A DNA stretch of 64,000 nucleotides from CAWDVB01 sp963824105. Its GTDB lineage: Bacteria; Actinomycetota; Actinomycetes; Propionibacteriales; Nocardioidaceae. Numbering within the stretch: the first letter of the stretch is position 1; every line of letters begins with the position of its first letter. Location of the stretch: the NCBI GenBank assembly GCA_963824105.1, contig CAWGNN010000006.1:124001-188000 (forward strand), given 5' to 3'. Shown here piece by piece: positions 43,813-52,939 of the stretch. A model generated the notes under the pieces. It saw only the letters and a program-made list of their open reading frames with translations, was not told the DNA's origin and searched no databases. Made by a program: the position numbers and the translations under genes.

Positions 43813-44910
43813 TCAGTGTTGAGAGACCTCGGGAGCGGCCACGGGCACCGGGGGCCGAGTGAAGCGGTCGATCTTCATCACCTTGGCCATCCAGAGGATG
43901 AGTGCCGCGTACAGGATCGACTGGGTGAGGGTGACCGGGATGTTCCACCAACTGATGGTCTGCACGTCCATGGACGCGGCGACGTCCCCGAAGAGGATCG
44001 CCGACCCGAAGGCCAGGATGTTGTTGAGGATGTGCATGGCGATGCCCGCCTCGAGCCCGCCGGTGCGGATGACCAGCCAGGCTGCGACGAGCCCGAAGGC
44101 GAGGCGGTCGAAGAACAGGGGGAAGTTCTGGCTCCCGTGCGCCAGCGCAAAGATCACCGCGCTGCCCAGGATCGCGAACCACTGGTTCTTCAACAGCGAT
44201 CCGAACGCCTGCAGCAGGTAGCCGCGGAAGGCGTACTCCTCACCGATCGCCTGCAGCGGCGTCGTGAAGACCACAACCAGGATGAGCAAGAGCATCTTGG
44301 TGTCGAACGGGTTGACGTTCATCCCGACCGCGGGATCCCCCGAGGTCGGGATGAACGCCGAGACCACATAGGTGACGATCAGGGTCACGAAGGCCATTCC
44401 GAGGCTGACCCAGAGGAACCTCCAGCGGATCCCCGGCCGGACCGAGGAGATCCAGCGGTGCCGCAGCCGATGCATGACACGGACGAGGAACCAGACGATC
44501 GGCGTGAGCAGCGCGATCGCGACGTTCACATAGAGCAGCCCGGTGACCGAGATGATGGTGAAGCTGGCGAAGTCCTGGATCCGCTGGAGGTAGTCCCCGC
44601 TGCCCTCGACGAACGCGCCGACGAGGAGGATCGGGGCCGCGATGATCGGGGCCACGATGAAGAAGCCAACGATGATCAACAGCACGCCGACGACCGGGCG
44701 CCACCAGCTGTAGCCCCACGTCCGGTACATCTGGTGGTACGGCGTGGGCTGCTGGTGCGGGTGCGCGGTCACAGGGTCGACGGGGGGCTGCGGGGGGTAG
44801 GGCGGCGGGTATCCGCCGTACGGCGGGGGGTAGCCGCCGGGATGCGGTCCGGGGCCCTCCCAGTGCGTTGGGGGCAACCCGGGCGGCGGGCCCTGCGGAG
44901 GCGTCGTCAC
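43813..44910 (-). CDS. CPBP-family intramembrane metalloprotease
   Basis: This 365-residue membrane protein has a proline/glycine/tyrosine-rich cytoplasmic N-terminus (about 60 residues of PPxGGYPPPY type) and then about eight hydrophobic segments. The CPBP (CAAX-protease-like) motifs are AIGEEYAFRGYLLQ near residue 232, FALAHGSQNF, and AMHILNNILAF. Substrates of this family in actinobacteria are mostly unknown. It overlaps gltX by ATGA, so it is cotranscribed with it. Confidence 0.88.
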   Translation of the reverse strand: MTTPPQGPPPGLPPTHWEGPGPHPGGYPPPYGGYPPPYPPQPPVDPVTAHPHQQPTPYHQMYRTWGYSWWRPVVGVLLIIVGFFIVAPIIAAPILLVGAFVEGSGDYLQRIQDFASFTIISVTGLLYVNVAIALLTPIVWFLVRVMHRLRHRWISSVRPGIRWRFLWVSLGMAFVTLIVTYVVSAFIPTSGDPAVGMNVNPFDTKMLLLILVVVFTTPLQAIGEEYAFRGYLLQAFGSLLKNQWFAILGSAVIFALAHGSQNFPLFFDRLAFGLVAAWLVIRTGGLEAGIAMHILNNILAFGSAILFGDVAASMDVQTISWWNIPVTLTQSILYAALILWMAKVMKIDRFTRPPVPVAAPEVSQH

Positions 44911-46382
44911 CCGACCACCAGCCGGGACAGCGAGGCCTCCCGCCCCAGCAGCTCCATCGACTCGAACAACGGAGGCGAGATGCGCCGACCGCTGACCGCG
45001 ACACGGACCGGGCCGAAGGCATTGCGAGGCTTGAGCCCCATCGTGTCGACGAGCGCCTCACGCAGAGCCTGCTCGATCGCGGCGGCGTCCCACGTGTCGA
45101 TCCCCGACAGCGCCGAGTGGGCAGCGGCGGTGACCGCCCTGCCCTCCTCGGTGGCCAGCGACTTCTCGACCTCCGCCGGGTCGCGAGAGAAGTGAGCCTC
45201 GTCGACGAGCAGGAAACCGACCATGTCGACCGACTCCGCCAGGGTGACCATCCGCTCCTGGACCAGCGGAGCCGCCGCGAGCAGCAGGGCCATCTGCGAC
45301 TCGGTCGGAGTAGCGCCGATGATCCCCACCGTCTGGAGGTAGGGGACCATCCGCCGGGCGAGCTCGTCGACCGACAGCGCCCGCAGGTGCGAGGCGTTGA
45401 TGGCCTCACACTTCTTCAGGTCGAAGCGAGCCGGGTTCGGGTTGACCCGCTCGATGGTGAACGCCTCGACCATCTCGGTCATCGAGAAGATGTCGCGGTC
45501 GTCGGCGATCGCCCAGCCGAGCAGGGCGAGGTAGTTGAGCAAGCCCTCCGGGAGGAAGCCCCGGTCGCGGTAGCCGAGGAGGTTCGCCTCCGGGTCCCGC
45601 TTGGACAGCTTCTTGTTGCCCTGCCCCATCACGTACGGCAGATGTCCGAACCGTGGCACCTGACCGTTGCCCACACCGATCTCAGCAAGGGCGTCGTAGA
45701 GCGCGATCTGCCGCGGGGTGGAGGACAGCAGGTCCTCCCCACGCAGCACATGGGTGATCTCCATCAGCGCGTCGTCGACGGGGTTGACCAGCGTGTATAG
45801 CGGGTGGCCGTTGGCCCGCACCAGCACGAAGTCGGGCACATGCTCGGGCTGGAAGGTGATCTCACCACGCACCAGGTCGTCGAACGTGATCGCCCGGTCG
45901 GGCATCCGGAACCGGATGACCGGCTTGCGACCCTGCGACTCGTACGCCGCATGCTGCTCCTCACTCAAGGAGCGGCAGTGCCCGTCGTACCCGGGAGTGC
46001 GCCCCTCGGCGCGGGCCGCCTGATTGCGCTCTTCGAGCTCCTCCTGCGAGCAGTAGCAGTGGTAGGCCCGGCCAGCCGAGACCAGCTTCTGAGCAACGTC
46101 GGCGTAGATGCCGTATCTCTCGGACTGCCGGTACGGCGCGTGCGGCCCACCGACTTCGGGGCCTTCGTCCCAGTCGAAGCCGAGCCAGCGCATGACCTCC
46201 AGCAGCGTGTCGTAGGACTCCTGGGAGTCGCGCGACGCATCGGTGTCCTCGATCCGGAACACGAAGGTGCCGCCGTGATGACGGGCGAACGCCCAGTTGA
46301 AGAGCGCCGTCCGAGCGAGCCCGACGTGTGGGGCGCCGGTCGGTGACGGGCAGAACCGCACGCGCACGGCGGGATCAGTCAC
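44907..46382 (-). CDS. gltX: Glutamyl-tRNA synthetase
   Basis: This is a class I synthetase of 491 residues. The HIGH-type motif is PSPTGAPHVGLARTALFNW at the N-terminus and the KMSKS equivalent is KKLSKRDPEANL near residue 248. In actinobacteria GltX usually charges both tRNA-Glu and tRNA-Gln, the latter corrected by GatCAB; both tRNA genes lie 4 kb away. GTG 46382 (VTDPAVRVRF) is preferred over TTG 46388; both overlap the end of the upstream FAH-type gene. Confidence 0.95.
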   Translation of the reverse strand: MTDPAVRVRFCPSPTGAPHVGLARTALFNWAFARHHGGTFVFRIEDTDASRDSQESYDTLLEVMRWLGFDWDEGPEVGGPHAPYRQSERYGIYADVAQKLVSAGRAYHCYCSQEELEERNQAARAEGRTPGYDGHCRSLSEEQHAAYESQGRKPVIRFRMPDRAITFDDLVRGEITFQPEHVPDFVLVRANGHPLYTLVNPVDDALMEITHVLRGEDLLSSTPRQIALYDALAEIGVGNGQVPRFGHLPYVMGQGNKKLSKRDPEANLLGYRDRGFLPEGLLNYLALLGWAIADDRDIFSMTEMVEAFTIERVNPNPARFDLKKCEAINASHLRALSVDELARRMVPYLQTVGIIGATPTESQMALLLAAAPLVQERMVTLAESVDMVGFLLVDEAHFSRDPAEVEKSLATEEGRAVTAAAHSALSGIDTWDAAAIEQALREALVDTMGLKPRNAFGPVRVAVSGRRISPPLFESMELLGREASLSRLVVG

Positions 46383-47175
46383 GAGCAACCACCTTGTTGG
46401 TCAGGGTTCCGATGCCGGCGATGGTCACGTCCACCTCGTCGCCCACGGACATCGGACCGACGCCTTCGGGTGTCCCGGTCAAGATGACGTCACCGGGCAG
46501 CAGGGTCATCACGCTGGACACGTACGCGATCAGCGTGGGCACGTCGAAGATCATCTGGCTCGTCGAGGCGTCCTGCACCAGGTCGCCGTTGAGGTGCGTG
46601 CTCACCCGCACGTCGAACGGGTTGATCACGGTCTCGATCCAGGGCCCGAGCGGGCAGAACGAGTCGAATCCCTTGGCTCGGGACCACTGCCCGTCGCTGC
46701 GCTGCAGATCCCGCGCGGTCACGTCGTTGCCGATGGTGTAGCCGAACACAACGTCGGCGAACCGCTCCTTGGGGACGTCGCGACAGATCCGGCCGATCAC
46801 GACGGCGAGCTCGCCCTCGTAGTGCACCTCGGAGCTCTGCTGGGGATAGAACACGGGGTCGCCCGGGCCGACGACGGTGGTGTTCGGCTTGAGAAAAATC
46901 AAGGGCTCGGCGGGCACGTCGTTGCCGAGCTCTTGGGCGTGGGCGACGTAGTTGCGCCCGATCCCGATGATCTTGCTCCGTGGGATCACCGGAGCCAGCA
47001 GACGGACGTCGGCGAGGGCGAGCTCCTCGTCCAACGGCTCCACCCCCACATGGAGTGGGTCGCCGGCCAGTGCCACGATCCGGCAGTTCTCGTCGGGGAT
47101 GCCCAGCTCATCGACATCTCCGGTCACAACGCCGTATCGGGGCTCGTCCCCTGTGGTGAACCTTGCAATCCGCAC
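46375..47175 (-). CDS. Fumarylacetoacetate-hydrolase-family enzyme
   Basis: This 266-residue protein has the FAH fold. The central block IGIGRNYVAHAQELGNDVP and the metal-binding VHYEGELAVVIGR (Glu-x-Glu plus a downstream Asp in GYTIGNDVTARDLQ) are intact, followed by the C-terminal LTGTPEGVG motif. Family members include hydrolases, isomerases and oxaloacetate decarboxylases; the substrate is not determined. GTG 47175 is the start. It lies immediately upstream of gltX, a common actinobacterial neighbour. Confidence 0.9.
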   Translation of the reverse strand: MRIARFTTGDEPRYGVVTGDVDELGIPDENCRIVALAGDPLHVGVEPLDEELALADVRLLAPVIPRSKIIGIGRNYVAHAQELGNDVPAEPLIFLKPNTTVVGPGDPVFYPQQSSEVHYEGELAVVIGRICRDVPKERFADVVFGYTIGNDVTARDLQRSDGQWSRAKGFDSFCPLGPWIETVINPFDVRVSTHLNGDLVQDASTSQMIFDVPTLIAYVSSVMTLLPGDVILTGTPEGVGPMSVGDEVDVTIAGIGTLTNKVVARD

Positions 47176-47226
47176 ACGCTGAGCCTATCTGGCGATGGTG
47201 GCCCTCCGACTGCCTATCCTCGTGCA

Positions 47227-48153
47227 GTGCAGGAACTACGAGAGCGGACCGAGCTCGACGCCCACACCTGGCGGGCCCGGGCCGAGGCGCACGCTGCCCG
47301 CGTGGACCGTTACACCGCTCCCCACCTGGACCGCCGCCGCGGCCACGAGAAGCACCCGGTGATCGACTTCCTCTTCACCTACTACAACCACCGGCCCGCC
47401 GCGCTGCGCAGGTGGCACCCCGGTTTCGGTGTCACCTTGCAGGACGCCGAGGAGTACAGCGAGGTCCACGGCTACGGCGTCGAGAACGGCCGCGCCACCG
47501 TCGCTCCGGAGATGCTCGCCAAGTGCGAACCCCTCCTGCGCCAGACCAGCGACCTGCTCAAGGCCACCCTCGAGCGTCAACCCAGCTTCGGGTGCTTCGG
47601 TCTGCACGAATGGGCGATGGTCTACCAGATCGAGCCTTCAGACATCCGTCACGCAGCCTGGCCCTTGCGACTCGGCAGCGAGGGCACCGACGACGTGGTA
47701 CGCACCCACCGGATCGCCTGCTCGCACTTCGACGCGTTCCGCTTCTTCACCGAGCCGGCCCGCCCGCTGAACACGCTGCGGCCCGGCCGCGACGATCGCG
47801 TCGCCTTCGAGCAGCCTGGCTGCCTGCACGCCAACATGGATCTCTACGGCAAGGTTGCAGTCAGGATGTCCCCGCTCATTCCGTCCGAGCTGGTGATGGA
47901 TGCCTTCGAGCTGGCCTGGGACGCCCGGGTGATCGACATGTGCGCCGCCCCCTACGACCTCACCGGACTCGCCATCGATCCCGAAGGCACACCGTGGACG
48001 CCCATCAGAATCGAAACCGCCGAGGGCAAGGCTGAGTACGCAGCCCTGCAGCGAGAGATCAGTGAACGGGCAACGCCGATCAGACGCGCGCTCCTCGCCG
48101 AGTGCGAGCTACTCAGCGAGGCAGCCCTCGCGGCATCGAGCGGCTCGACATGA
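47227..48153 (+). CDS. Conserved actinobacterial protein, often labelled 3-methyladenine DNA glycosylase
   Basis: This 308-residue protein contains KHPVIDFLFTYYNHRPAALR near residue 40, RWHPGFGVTLQ, SFGCFGLHEWAMVYQ and HFDAFRFFTEPARPLN. From memory, such proteins are widespread in actinobacteria and carry the glycosylase label in many genomes, but no helix-hairpin-helix or other known glycosylase motif is visible, so the activity is unproven. The start is GTG 47227. A truncated relative of its C-terminal third follows 300 bases downstream. Confidence 0.75.
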   Translation: MQELRERTELDAHTWRARAEAHAARVDRYTAPHLDRRRGHEKHPVIDFLFTYYNHRPAALRRWHPGFGVTLQDAEEYSEVHGYGVENGRATVAPEMLAKCEPLLRQTSDLLKATLERQPSFGCFGLHEWAMVYQIEPSDIRHAAWPLRLGSEGTDDVVRTHRIACSHFDAFRFFTEPARPLNTLRPGRDDRVAFEQPGCLHANMDLYGKVAVRMSPLIPSELVMDAFELAWDARVIDMCAAPYDLTGLAIDPEGTPWTPIRIETAEGKAEYAALQREISERATPIRRALLAECELLSEAALAASSGST

Positions 48154-48178
48154 GGCGGTCGGCGTGGATACTCGAGGG

Positions 48179-48421
48179 ATGAGACTTGTCCTTGGGCTGA
48201 GCCGTGATCTCTCTCAGCCGATCAAGTCCGTGGTGATCGGCATGATGATCGGCGCGATAGCGGGAGGATTGACCGGCCTCGCTATCGGCCTTGCCGTCTA
48301 TCCCCCGACGGCCTGGGCCGCCGCGCTCGAGCTCGGAGTGCCCGCCACCTTCGTCGGTGCTGCCGTTGGTCTGCTCGTCGGTTCGCTCCTGCGGATGCTC
48401 ACACGCGTCAGGACCCCCTAG
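48179..48421 (+). CDS. Small two-helix membrane protein
   Basis: This is an 80-residue protein with two glycine-rich hydrophobic segments (VVIGMMIGAIAGGLTGLAIG and VPATFVGAAVGLLVGSLL). The glycine spacing resembles glycine-zipper membrane proteins. It sits between the glycosylase-labelled gene and its truncated relative. Function unknown; the ribosome-binding site is poor, so confidence is moderate. Confidence 0.55.
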   Translation: MRLVLGLSRDLSQPIKSVVIGMMIGAIAGGLTGLAIGLAVYPPTAWAAALELGVPATFVGAAVGLLVGSLLRMLTRVRTP

Positions 48422-48459
48422 CGCCAGCCGCGTCCCCCCAGGGAAGGTCAGCCTCGGGC

Positions 48460-48723
48460 ATGGACCTCTACAAGCACGCCTACCGACTCTCTCCGCTACT
48501 GCCCTCGGAACTGGTGATGGACTGCTTCGAGCTGGCCTACGACATCCGGACCCTCGACATGCGCGCCTCGCCGTACGACCTCACTGCGCTCGGCTACGAC
48601 CCAGTTGAGACCGAGACGATCGAGGGCAAGCAGGAGTACTTCGATGCCCAGCGCGGCTTCACCGAGCGTTCCACGCCGATCCGAGGCAGGCTTCTCGCCG
48701 AGTGCGAGCGACTCGGAGCCTAG
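48460..48723 (+). pseudogene. Truncated paralogue of the upstream glycosylase-labelled protein
   Basis: This 87-codon frame aligns with the last third of the 47227-48153 product: MDLYKHAYRLSPLLPSELVM against MDLYGKVAVRMSPLIPSELV, then MRASPYDLTALGYDPVETET and TPIRGRLLAECERL. It has no upstream two-thirds. It may be the remnant of a second gene copy rather than a working protein, although the frame is intact and could still be translated. It overlaps the convergent membrane-protein gene by four bases. Confidence 0.7.
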
Positions 48724-49136
48724 GACGAGCGCCCGTTCGCCTCAGCCCAGGTCTCGACCGCCGCGAGCCCGAGCACGCCCGCGGAGATCCCCCACAGCAA
48801 GGCCCGGCCACGGCGGGGAAGGGCCTCTGCGTCGGAGGTGGCCAACCAGGCCGCCACCGAGCCGGCGCCGAAGACGTTGATGGCGATGGCGCCGGTCCGG
48901 CCGAGCCCAACCAACCCGTCCTCGGTCTCCCGCTTGCTCTCGACCAGCAGAGCGGTCGCAACGCCGGTCAAGACTCCGCCGAGCACCCGCTGGTAGAAGC
49001 TGCTCGACTCCTGCGGCAGACCGAGTGCTGTGGCGCTGACACGGGGTGCGAGGAGCAGCGGAAGGCCAAGCAGGTAGTTCGCCGACGAGTCGACGAGGAG
49101 GACCTGCCGCCGGAGATCGTCGTGCGAGGCGGCCAT
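48720..49136 (-). CDS. Predicted four-helix membrane protein
   Basis: This 138-residue protein has about four hydrophobic segments (YLLGLPLLLAPRVSATALGL, RVLGGVLTGVATALLV, GAIAINVFGAGSVAAWLA, LLWGISAGVLGLAAV). No domain was recognised. Convergent with the truncated paralogue and divergent from the pentapeptide-repeat gene. Confidence 0.7.
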   Translation of the reverse strand: MAASHDDLRRQVLLVDSSANYLLGLPLLLAPRVSATALGLPQESSSFYQRVLGGVLTGVATALLVESKRETEDGLVGLGRTGAIAINVFGAGSVAAWLATSDAEALPRRGRALLWGISAGVLGLAAVETWAEANGRSS

Positions 49137-49176
49137 ATCGGGAGGCTACGCCCAGGCCGAGCACTAGCGTTGGGCC

Positions 49177-49773
49177 ATGCCCTCCGACGCCGAGTACCGC
49201 AGCGAGGACTGGTACGGCGAGGATCTGGGCGACCAGGAGTGGGACCGGTGCCACTTCGTCGACGTGGACTTCACCGAAGCCCGCACCCGTGGGGCTCGGT
49301 TCAACGACTGCCGCTTCGACAACTGCCGGCTCAACGCCTCGACGCACGTGTCGACGGCGTTCGTGGCGTGCGAGTTCCGCAGAAGCAACTTCTTCGACGC
49401 CACGTTCGAGGACTGCCAGATGAGCGGCAGCGTCTTCGCCGACTGCACCCTGAGACCGATCACCATCCGAGGAGGCAGCTGGGCGGGAGCGTCACTGCGT
49501 GGGGTCGACTGGTCGGGACGCGATCTGACCGGGCTCGACCTGACCGGCGCCGACCTGTCCATGGCGGACCTCACCGGTGCGGTCCTCCGCGACGCCCGAC
49601 TGTCAGGGGCGCTTGTGCGCGAGACACGACTTGACGACGCCGATCTGCGCGGGGCCAGGCTCGACGGGGTCGATCTGCGGGAGGCGACCTTGGACCACAC
49701 CCGGATGGACCTGAACGGCGCGATGCATCTGGCCGAGATCAACGGAGCCGACGTGGACACGTCCTGGCTCTGA
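49177..49773 (+). CDS. Pentapeptide-repeat protein
   Basis: This is a 198-residue protein built of A(D/N)LXX-type pentapeptides, for example ARFNDCRFDNCRLNA and LTGLDLTGADLSMADLTGAV, which fold as a right-handed beta-helix. The family includes the DNA-mimicking gyrase protectors Qnr and MfpA; similarity in fold does not prove that role. The repeats run from about residue 30 to 190 with a break near 100. Confidence 0.88.
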   Translation: MPSDAEYRSEDWYGEDLGDQEWDRCHFVDVDFTEARTRGARFNDCRFDNCRLNASTHVSTAFVACEFRRSNFFDATFEDCQMSGSVFADCTLRPITIRGGSWAGASLRGVDWSGRDLTGLDLTGADLSMADLTGAVLRDARLSGALVRETRLDDADLRGARLDGVDLREATLDHTRMDLNGAMHLAEINGADVDTSWL

Positions 49774-49817
49774 AGTCCGGTCGGGCGCCCATCTGGTCTC
49801 GGACGCAGCTGTCGGAC

Positions 49818-50324
49818 TCAGCCGTCGGACTGGGTCGAGAACTGGGGCGAGCCCGCGGCACAGGTGATCAGGAGGACCATCTCGCTGCCTTGATCGCTCT
49901 TCGGCTCGAAGTGAACCGAGGCGCGGGTGCTTGAGCCGTCCCCGATCTCGGCTCGGTATCCGTTGTTTGGCGTGATCGAGTTGAGGGTGAGGGTCGACCC
50001 CTGACAGGCGGCCACGACGTAGCCCGCGTCACCCCTCCAGGTCTTGGTGACCGAGGACGCCGGAGTTGCCGGCGGCGTCCTCGGTGTCGCGGTGTGGGTG
50101 GAGCTGTGGTTGCCGTTCCCCTTCGAGTGCCCCCCGGACGACGACCCGGAGTGCGGCTTCGGCTTGTCGGTCGCGCTCCCTGGCGTCTGCTCGCTGCTGA
50201 AGGCGGGCTGGAAGGGATCGGCCAGAATCTGCTGGCCGGCAGCGTCGATCGCTCGCCACGTCACCAGCGACGCAGCGAGGACGCCCACGCCCCAGACGGC
50301 GATCAGGATCAGCCTTCCCCTCAT
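49818..50324 (-). CDS. Exported or membrane-anchored Ser/Gly/His-rich protein
   Basis: This 168-residue protein has an N-terminal hydrophobic helix (ILIAVWGVGVLAASLVTW), a Ser/Gly/His/Thr-rich linker, and an 80-residue C-terminal domain with two cysteines (VVAACQGSTLTLNSITPNNGYRA region and LLITCAAGSPQF). It is divergent from the response-regulator gene. No family was recognised; position suggests it is a target or partner of the two-component system. Confidence 0.7.
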   Translation of the reverse strand: MRGRLILIAVWGVGVLAASLVTWRAIDAAGQQILADPFQPAFSSEQTPGSATDKPKPHSGSSSGGHSKGNGNHSSTHTATPRTPPATPASSVTKTWRGDAGYVVAACQGSTLTLNSITPNNGYRAEIGDGSSTRASVHFEPKSDQGSEMVLLITCAAGSPQFSTQSDG

Positions 50325-50380
50325 GGCGACAGTCTCCCATGCAGGCGGTAGAACCTCGGCTGCTCCGATACGGTGGCGTC

Positions 50381-51073
50381 ATGACGAGCATCCTCGTTGT
50401 CGAGGACGACGCGGCCATCCGGCAGGCGGTGACCCGCGGTCTCACCGAACGCGGCCACGTCGTGACGACCGCCTCCGACGGCATTAAGGGGATCGACCTG
50501 GCCATCACCGCCAAACCGGATGTGGTGTTGCTCGACCTCGGGCTCCCCGACGTCGACGGCCTGTCGGTCATCAAGATGGTTCGAGGGGTCAGTCAGGTGC
50601 CGATCATCGTCGTGACGGCGCAGGACGACGACCAGACCACCGTGGCTGCCCTGGACGCCGGCGCCGACGACTACGTGGTCAAGCCCTTCGGAATCGACCA
50701 GCTGGAGGCCCGGATCCGGGCGGTGCTGCGCCGAGGCACAACCGCCGACGACGACGGGCCCATCGTGGTCGGGGATCTGGTGGTCGATCCGCGCTCCCGA
50801 GAGGTCACGCTTGAGGGCCGGTCGATCGTGCTGACCCGCAAGGAGTTCGACCTGCTCCACGCCCTGGCATCGCGAGCCGGCCAGGTGGTGACCAAGCGGA
50901 CCTTGCTGGCGGAGGTGTGGCAGCAGCCGTACGGCGGTGCCGACCGCACCGTCGACGTCCACATGTCCTGGTTGCGTCGCAAACTCGGTGAGAGCGCCAG
51001 CGAGCCCCGCTACCTGCACACGATTCGTGGCGTGGGGGCGAGGCTGACAGCGCCGAGCACCGAAGGAGACTGA
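50381..51073 (+). CDS. OmpR-family response regulator
   Basis: This 230-residue regulator has a receiver domain with the phospho-acceptor in DVVLLDLGLPDVDGL near residue 52 and the lysine in YVVKPFG near 100, followed by an OmpR-type winged helix (TRKEFDLLHALASRAGQVVT, then RTVDVHMSWLRRKLG). It overlaps the kinase gene by one base. ATG 50381 has no strong ribosome-binding site and may be read from a short leader. Confidence 0.93.
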   Translation: MTSILVVEDDAAIRQAVTRGLTERGHVVTTASDGIKGIDLAITAKPDVVLLDLGLPDVDGLSVIKMVRGVSQVPIIVVTAQDDDQTTVAALDAGADDYVVKPFGIDQLEARIRAVLRRGTTADDDGPIVVGDLVVDPRSREVTLEGRSIVLTRKEFDLLHALASRAGQVVTKRTLLAEVWQQPYGGADRTVDVHMSWLRRKLGESASEPRYLHTIRGVGARLTAPSTEGD

Positions 51074-52347
51074 TGCGGCGCGAGATCGCGATCCTGGCTG
51101 CGGCCACGACATCAGCGATCATCCTCTCGTTCATCGTGCCGCTGGGTCTCCTGGTCCAGACCATGGCGCGGGACCGAGCCCTCGCCGCGGAGGATCAGGA
51201 GGCGCGCAACGTCGCGATCCTGGTCTCCGGGCTCAGCAACGACAGGCGCCTGGCCACCTTGGTCAAGGAGGTCGACGATCACGGTCCGGCCGTCACGACC
51301 GCTCTCCTGCCCGACGGCCAGATGTTGGGAACGCCGGTGCCCGGCCTCCAGAAGGACCCCGAGGTCATCCGGGCCCAGACCGGCGAGGCCTTCACGGTGG
51401 TGGACTCCCAGGGCGCTCGGATCTACATCCCCGTGGTCGCGCCGGGAGGCAACGCCGTAGTCCGAGCGAGCATGCCGCCCCAGCAGCTCGACATCGGGGT
51501 CAAGCAGGCCTGGCTGATCATCGGCCTGCTGGGCGTGGCCATGTTCGCCGTTGCACTGTGGGCCGCGCTGGTCGTGGCCCGGAGAATCAGTCGTCCAGTG
51601 ACCGATCTGGCCGGTGTGGCCCACCGGCTGCGGGAGGGCGAGCTCACCGCGCGCGCCGAGCCCGACGGACCGGCGGAGACCCTGGAGCTCGGTGAGGCGC
51701 TGAACCGGCTCGCCGATCGGATCACCGAACTGCTCGAAGCCGAGCGGGCCACGGTCGGGGATCTGTCGCACCGGCTTCGTACGCCGGTCACCGCGCTGCG
51801 GCTCGACGTGGAGGCTGTCGAGCAGCCCGAAGTGGCCGAACGGCTCCACGAGCACATCGTCACCCTGCAGCGTTCGATCGACGCGATCGTGCGTGAGGCA
51901 CGGCGACCGGTGCTCACCTCCATGCCCGCTGAATGTGACCTCGCAGCGGTGGCGCGCGAGCGGGTCGAGTTCTGGACTCCTCTGGCCGAGGATCAGGACC
52001 GACCCTTCACCACCGATGTGACCACCGAGGTCGTCCCCGTCGGCCTGACCGACTCGGACGCCCAGGACCTGCTCGACGTGCTGATCGACAACGTCTTCGC
52101 CCACACGCCAGAGGGAACCCCGTTCGCCCTGAGCCTCACCACCGACCTGGGCAATGTCTTCCTGGTGGTGAGCGACAACGGGCCGGGCTTCTCCCACGAG
52201 CCGTCCGAGCCTCGCCGCGTGGGCACGACGGGGCTCGGGCTGGACATCGTTGAACGAACAGTGACCGGGCTCGGCGGCGAGGCGGGAATCACCGCTCCGC
52301 CCGGTGGGGGGACCACTGTTCGCATCAGGCTCCCGCGGCGGGGGTGA
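51073..52347 (+). CDS. Sensor histidine kinase
   Basis: This is a 424-residue kinase with two membrane helices (residues about 8-30 and 155-175), a periplasmic sensor of roughly 120 residues, a HAMP segment (ARRISRPVTDLAGVAHRLRE), the H-box DLSHRLRTPVTALRLD near residue 235 and an ATPase domain with LIDNVFAHTPEGTPF, VVSDNGPGFS and GLGLDIVERT. The stimulus is unknown. Its neighbours suggest control of exported proteins or of the redox genes downstream. Confidence 0.93.
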   Translation: MRREIAILAAATTSAIILSFIVPLGLLVQTMARDRALAAEDQEARNVAILVSGLSNDRRLATLVKEVDDHGPAVTTALLPDGQMLGTPVPGLQKDPEVIRAQTGEAFTVVDSQGARIYIPVVAPGGNAVVRASMPPQQLDIGVKQAWLIIGLLGVAMFAVALWAALVVARRISRPVTDLAGVAHRLREGELTARAEPDGPAETLELGEALNRLADRITELLEAERATVGDLSHRLRTPVTALRLDVEAVEQPEVAERLHEHIVTLQRSIDAIVREARRPVLTSMPAECDLAAVARERVEFWTPLAEDQDRPFTTDVTTEVVPVGLTDSDAQDLLDVLIDNVFAHTPEGTPFALSLTTDLGNVFLVVSDNGPGFSHEPSEPRRVGTTGLGLDIVERTVTGLGGEAGITAPPGGGTTVRIRLPRRG

Positions 52348-52397
52348 GACCGCGGAAGGGAGTGTCGTCATGACCGGTCGACCGTCCGGAAGGGCGG

Positions 52398-52730
52398 TCA
52401 GTCGTCGCCGGGCTCGTAGGAGTCACCAGACTCCGGCTCGCTCTCGTAGTGAGTGCTAGCCGGCTGAGCCTGGCGGACGGGCGGCGAGGTGACCTGACGC
52501 TCCTTCGTGGGCGACGGTTCTACCGACCGTGACGGCGTCTTCGTCTTCGTGGCCGAAGGGGACCCTTCGGCCGCGGGCGTCGACTCGACCACTGACGGAC
52601 TGAGATCGGCCACCTGCGCGACCGACGGATCGGATGCAGGCGTCGAGTTCACGGCCTGGAAGGCGAGCACCGCTGCTGCGATGCCAAGCCCGCCTCCGAC
52701 AACTGCTCCGAGGGGGGTGGGTAACTTCAT
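52398..52730 (-). CDS. Small exported or membrane-anchored Ser/Thr/Pro-rich protein
   Basis: This 110-residue protein has an N-terminal helix (LGAVVGGGLGIAAAVLAFQA) and a disordered tail rich in Ser, Thr, Pro and Glu (SATKTKTPSRSVEPSPTKE). No domain was recognised. It is divergent from the next exported gene across a 209-base gap (52731-52939), which probably holds promoters for both. Confidence 0.65.
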   Translation of the reverse strand: MKLPTPLGAVVGGGLGIAAAVLAFQAVNSTPASDPSVAQVADLSPSVVESTPAAEGSPSATKTKTPSRSVEPSPTKERQVTSPPVRQAQPASTHYESEPESGDSYEPGDD

Positions 52731-52939
52731 GACTGCCTCCCGATTGTGTGCTGATGCCCCTCACTGTCGGCTGCGTTGCACCAAATCGTCCTCACTCGAA
52801 CATCAAGCCTCTGCAAAGTCTCCTTCAGCCGATCGAGAAATGACCGACACTTAACTCAGCGTTGCCTCCGCCTTACCCCCCGAAGACGCACTGTGGACAG
52901 GCAACGTTGGATACGACCCCCCACGAAATCGAGACAAAC

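Noticed and set aside
48460..48723. Independent small gene
   Set aside because: The frame aligns with the C-terminal third of the upstream protein, so a truncated copy is the simpler reading.
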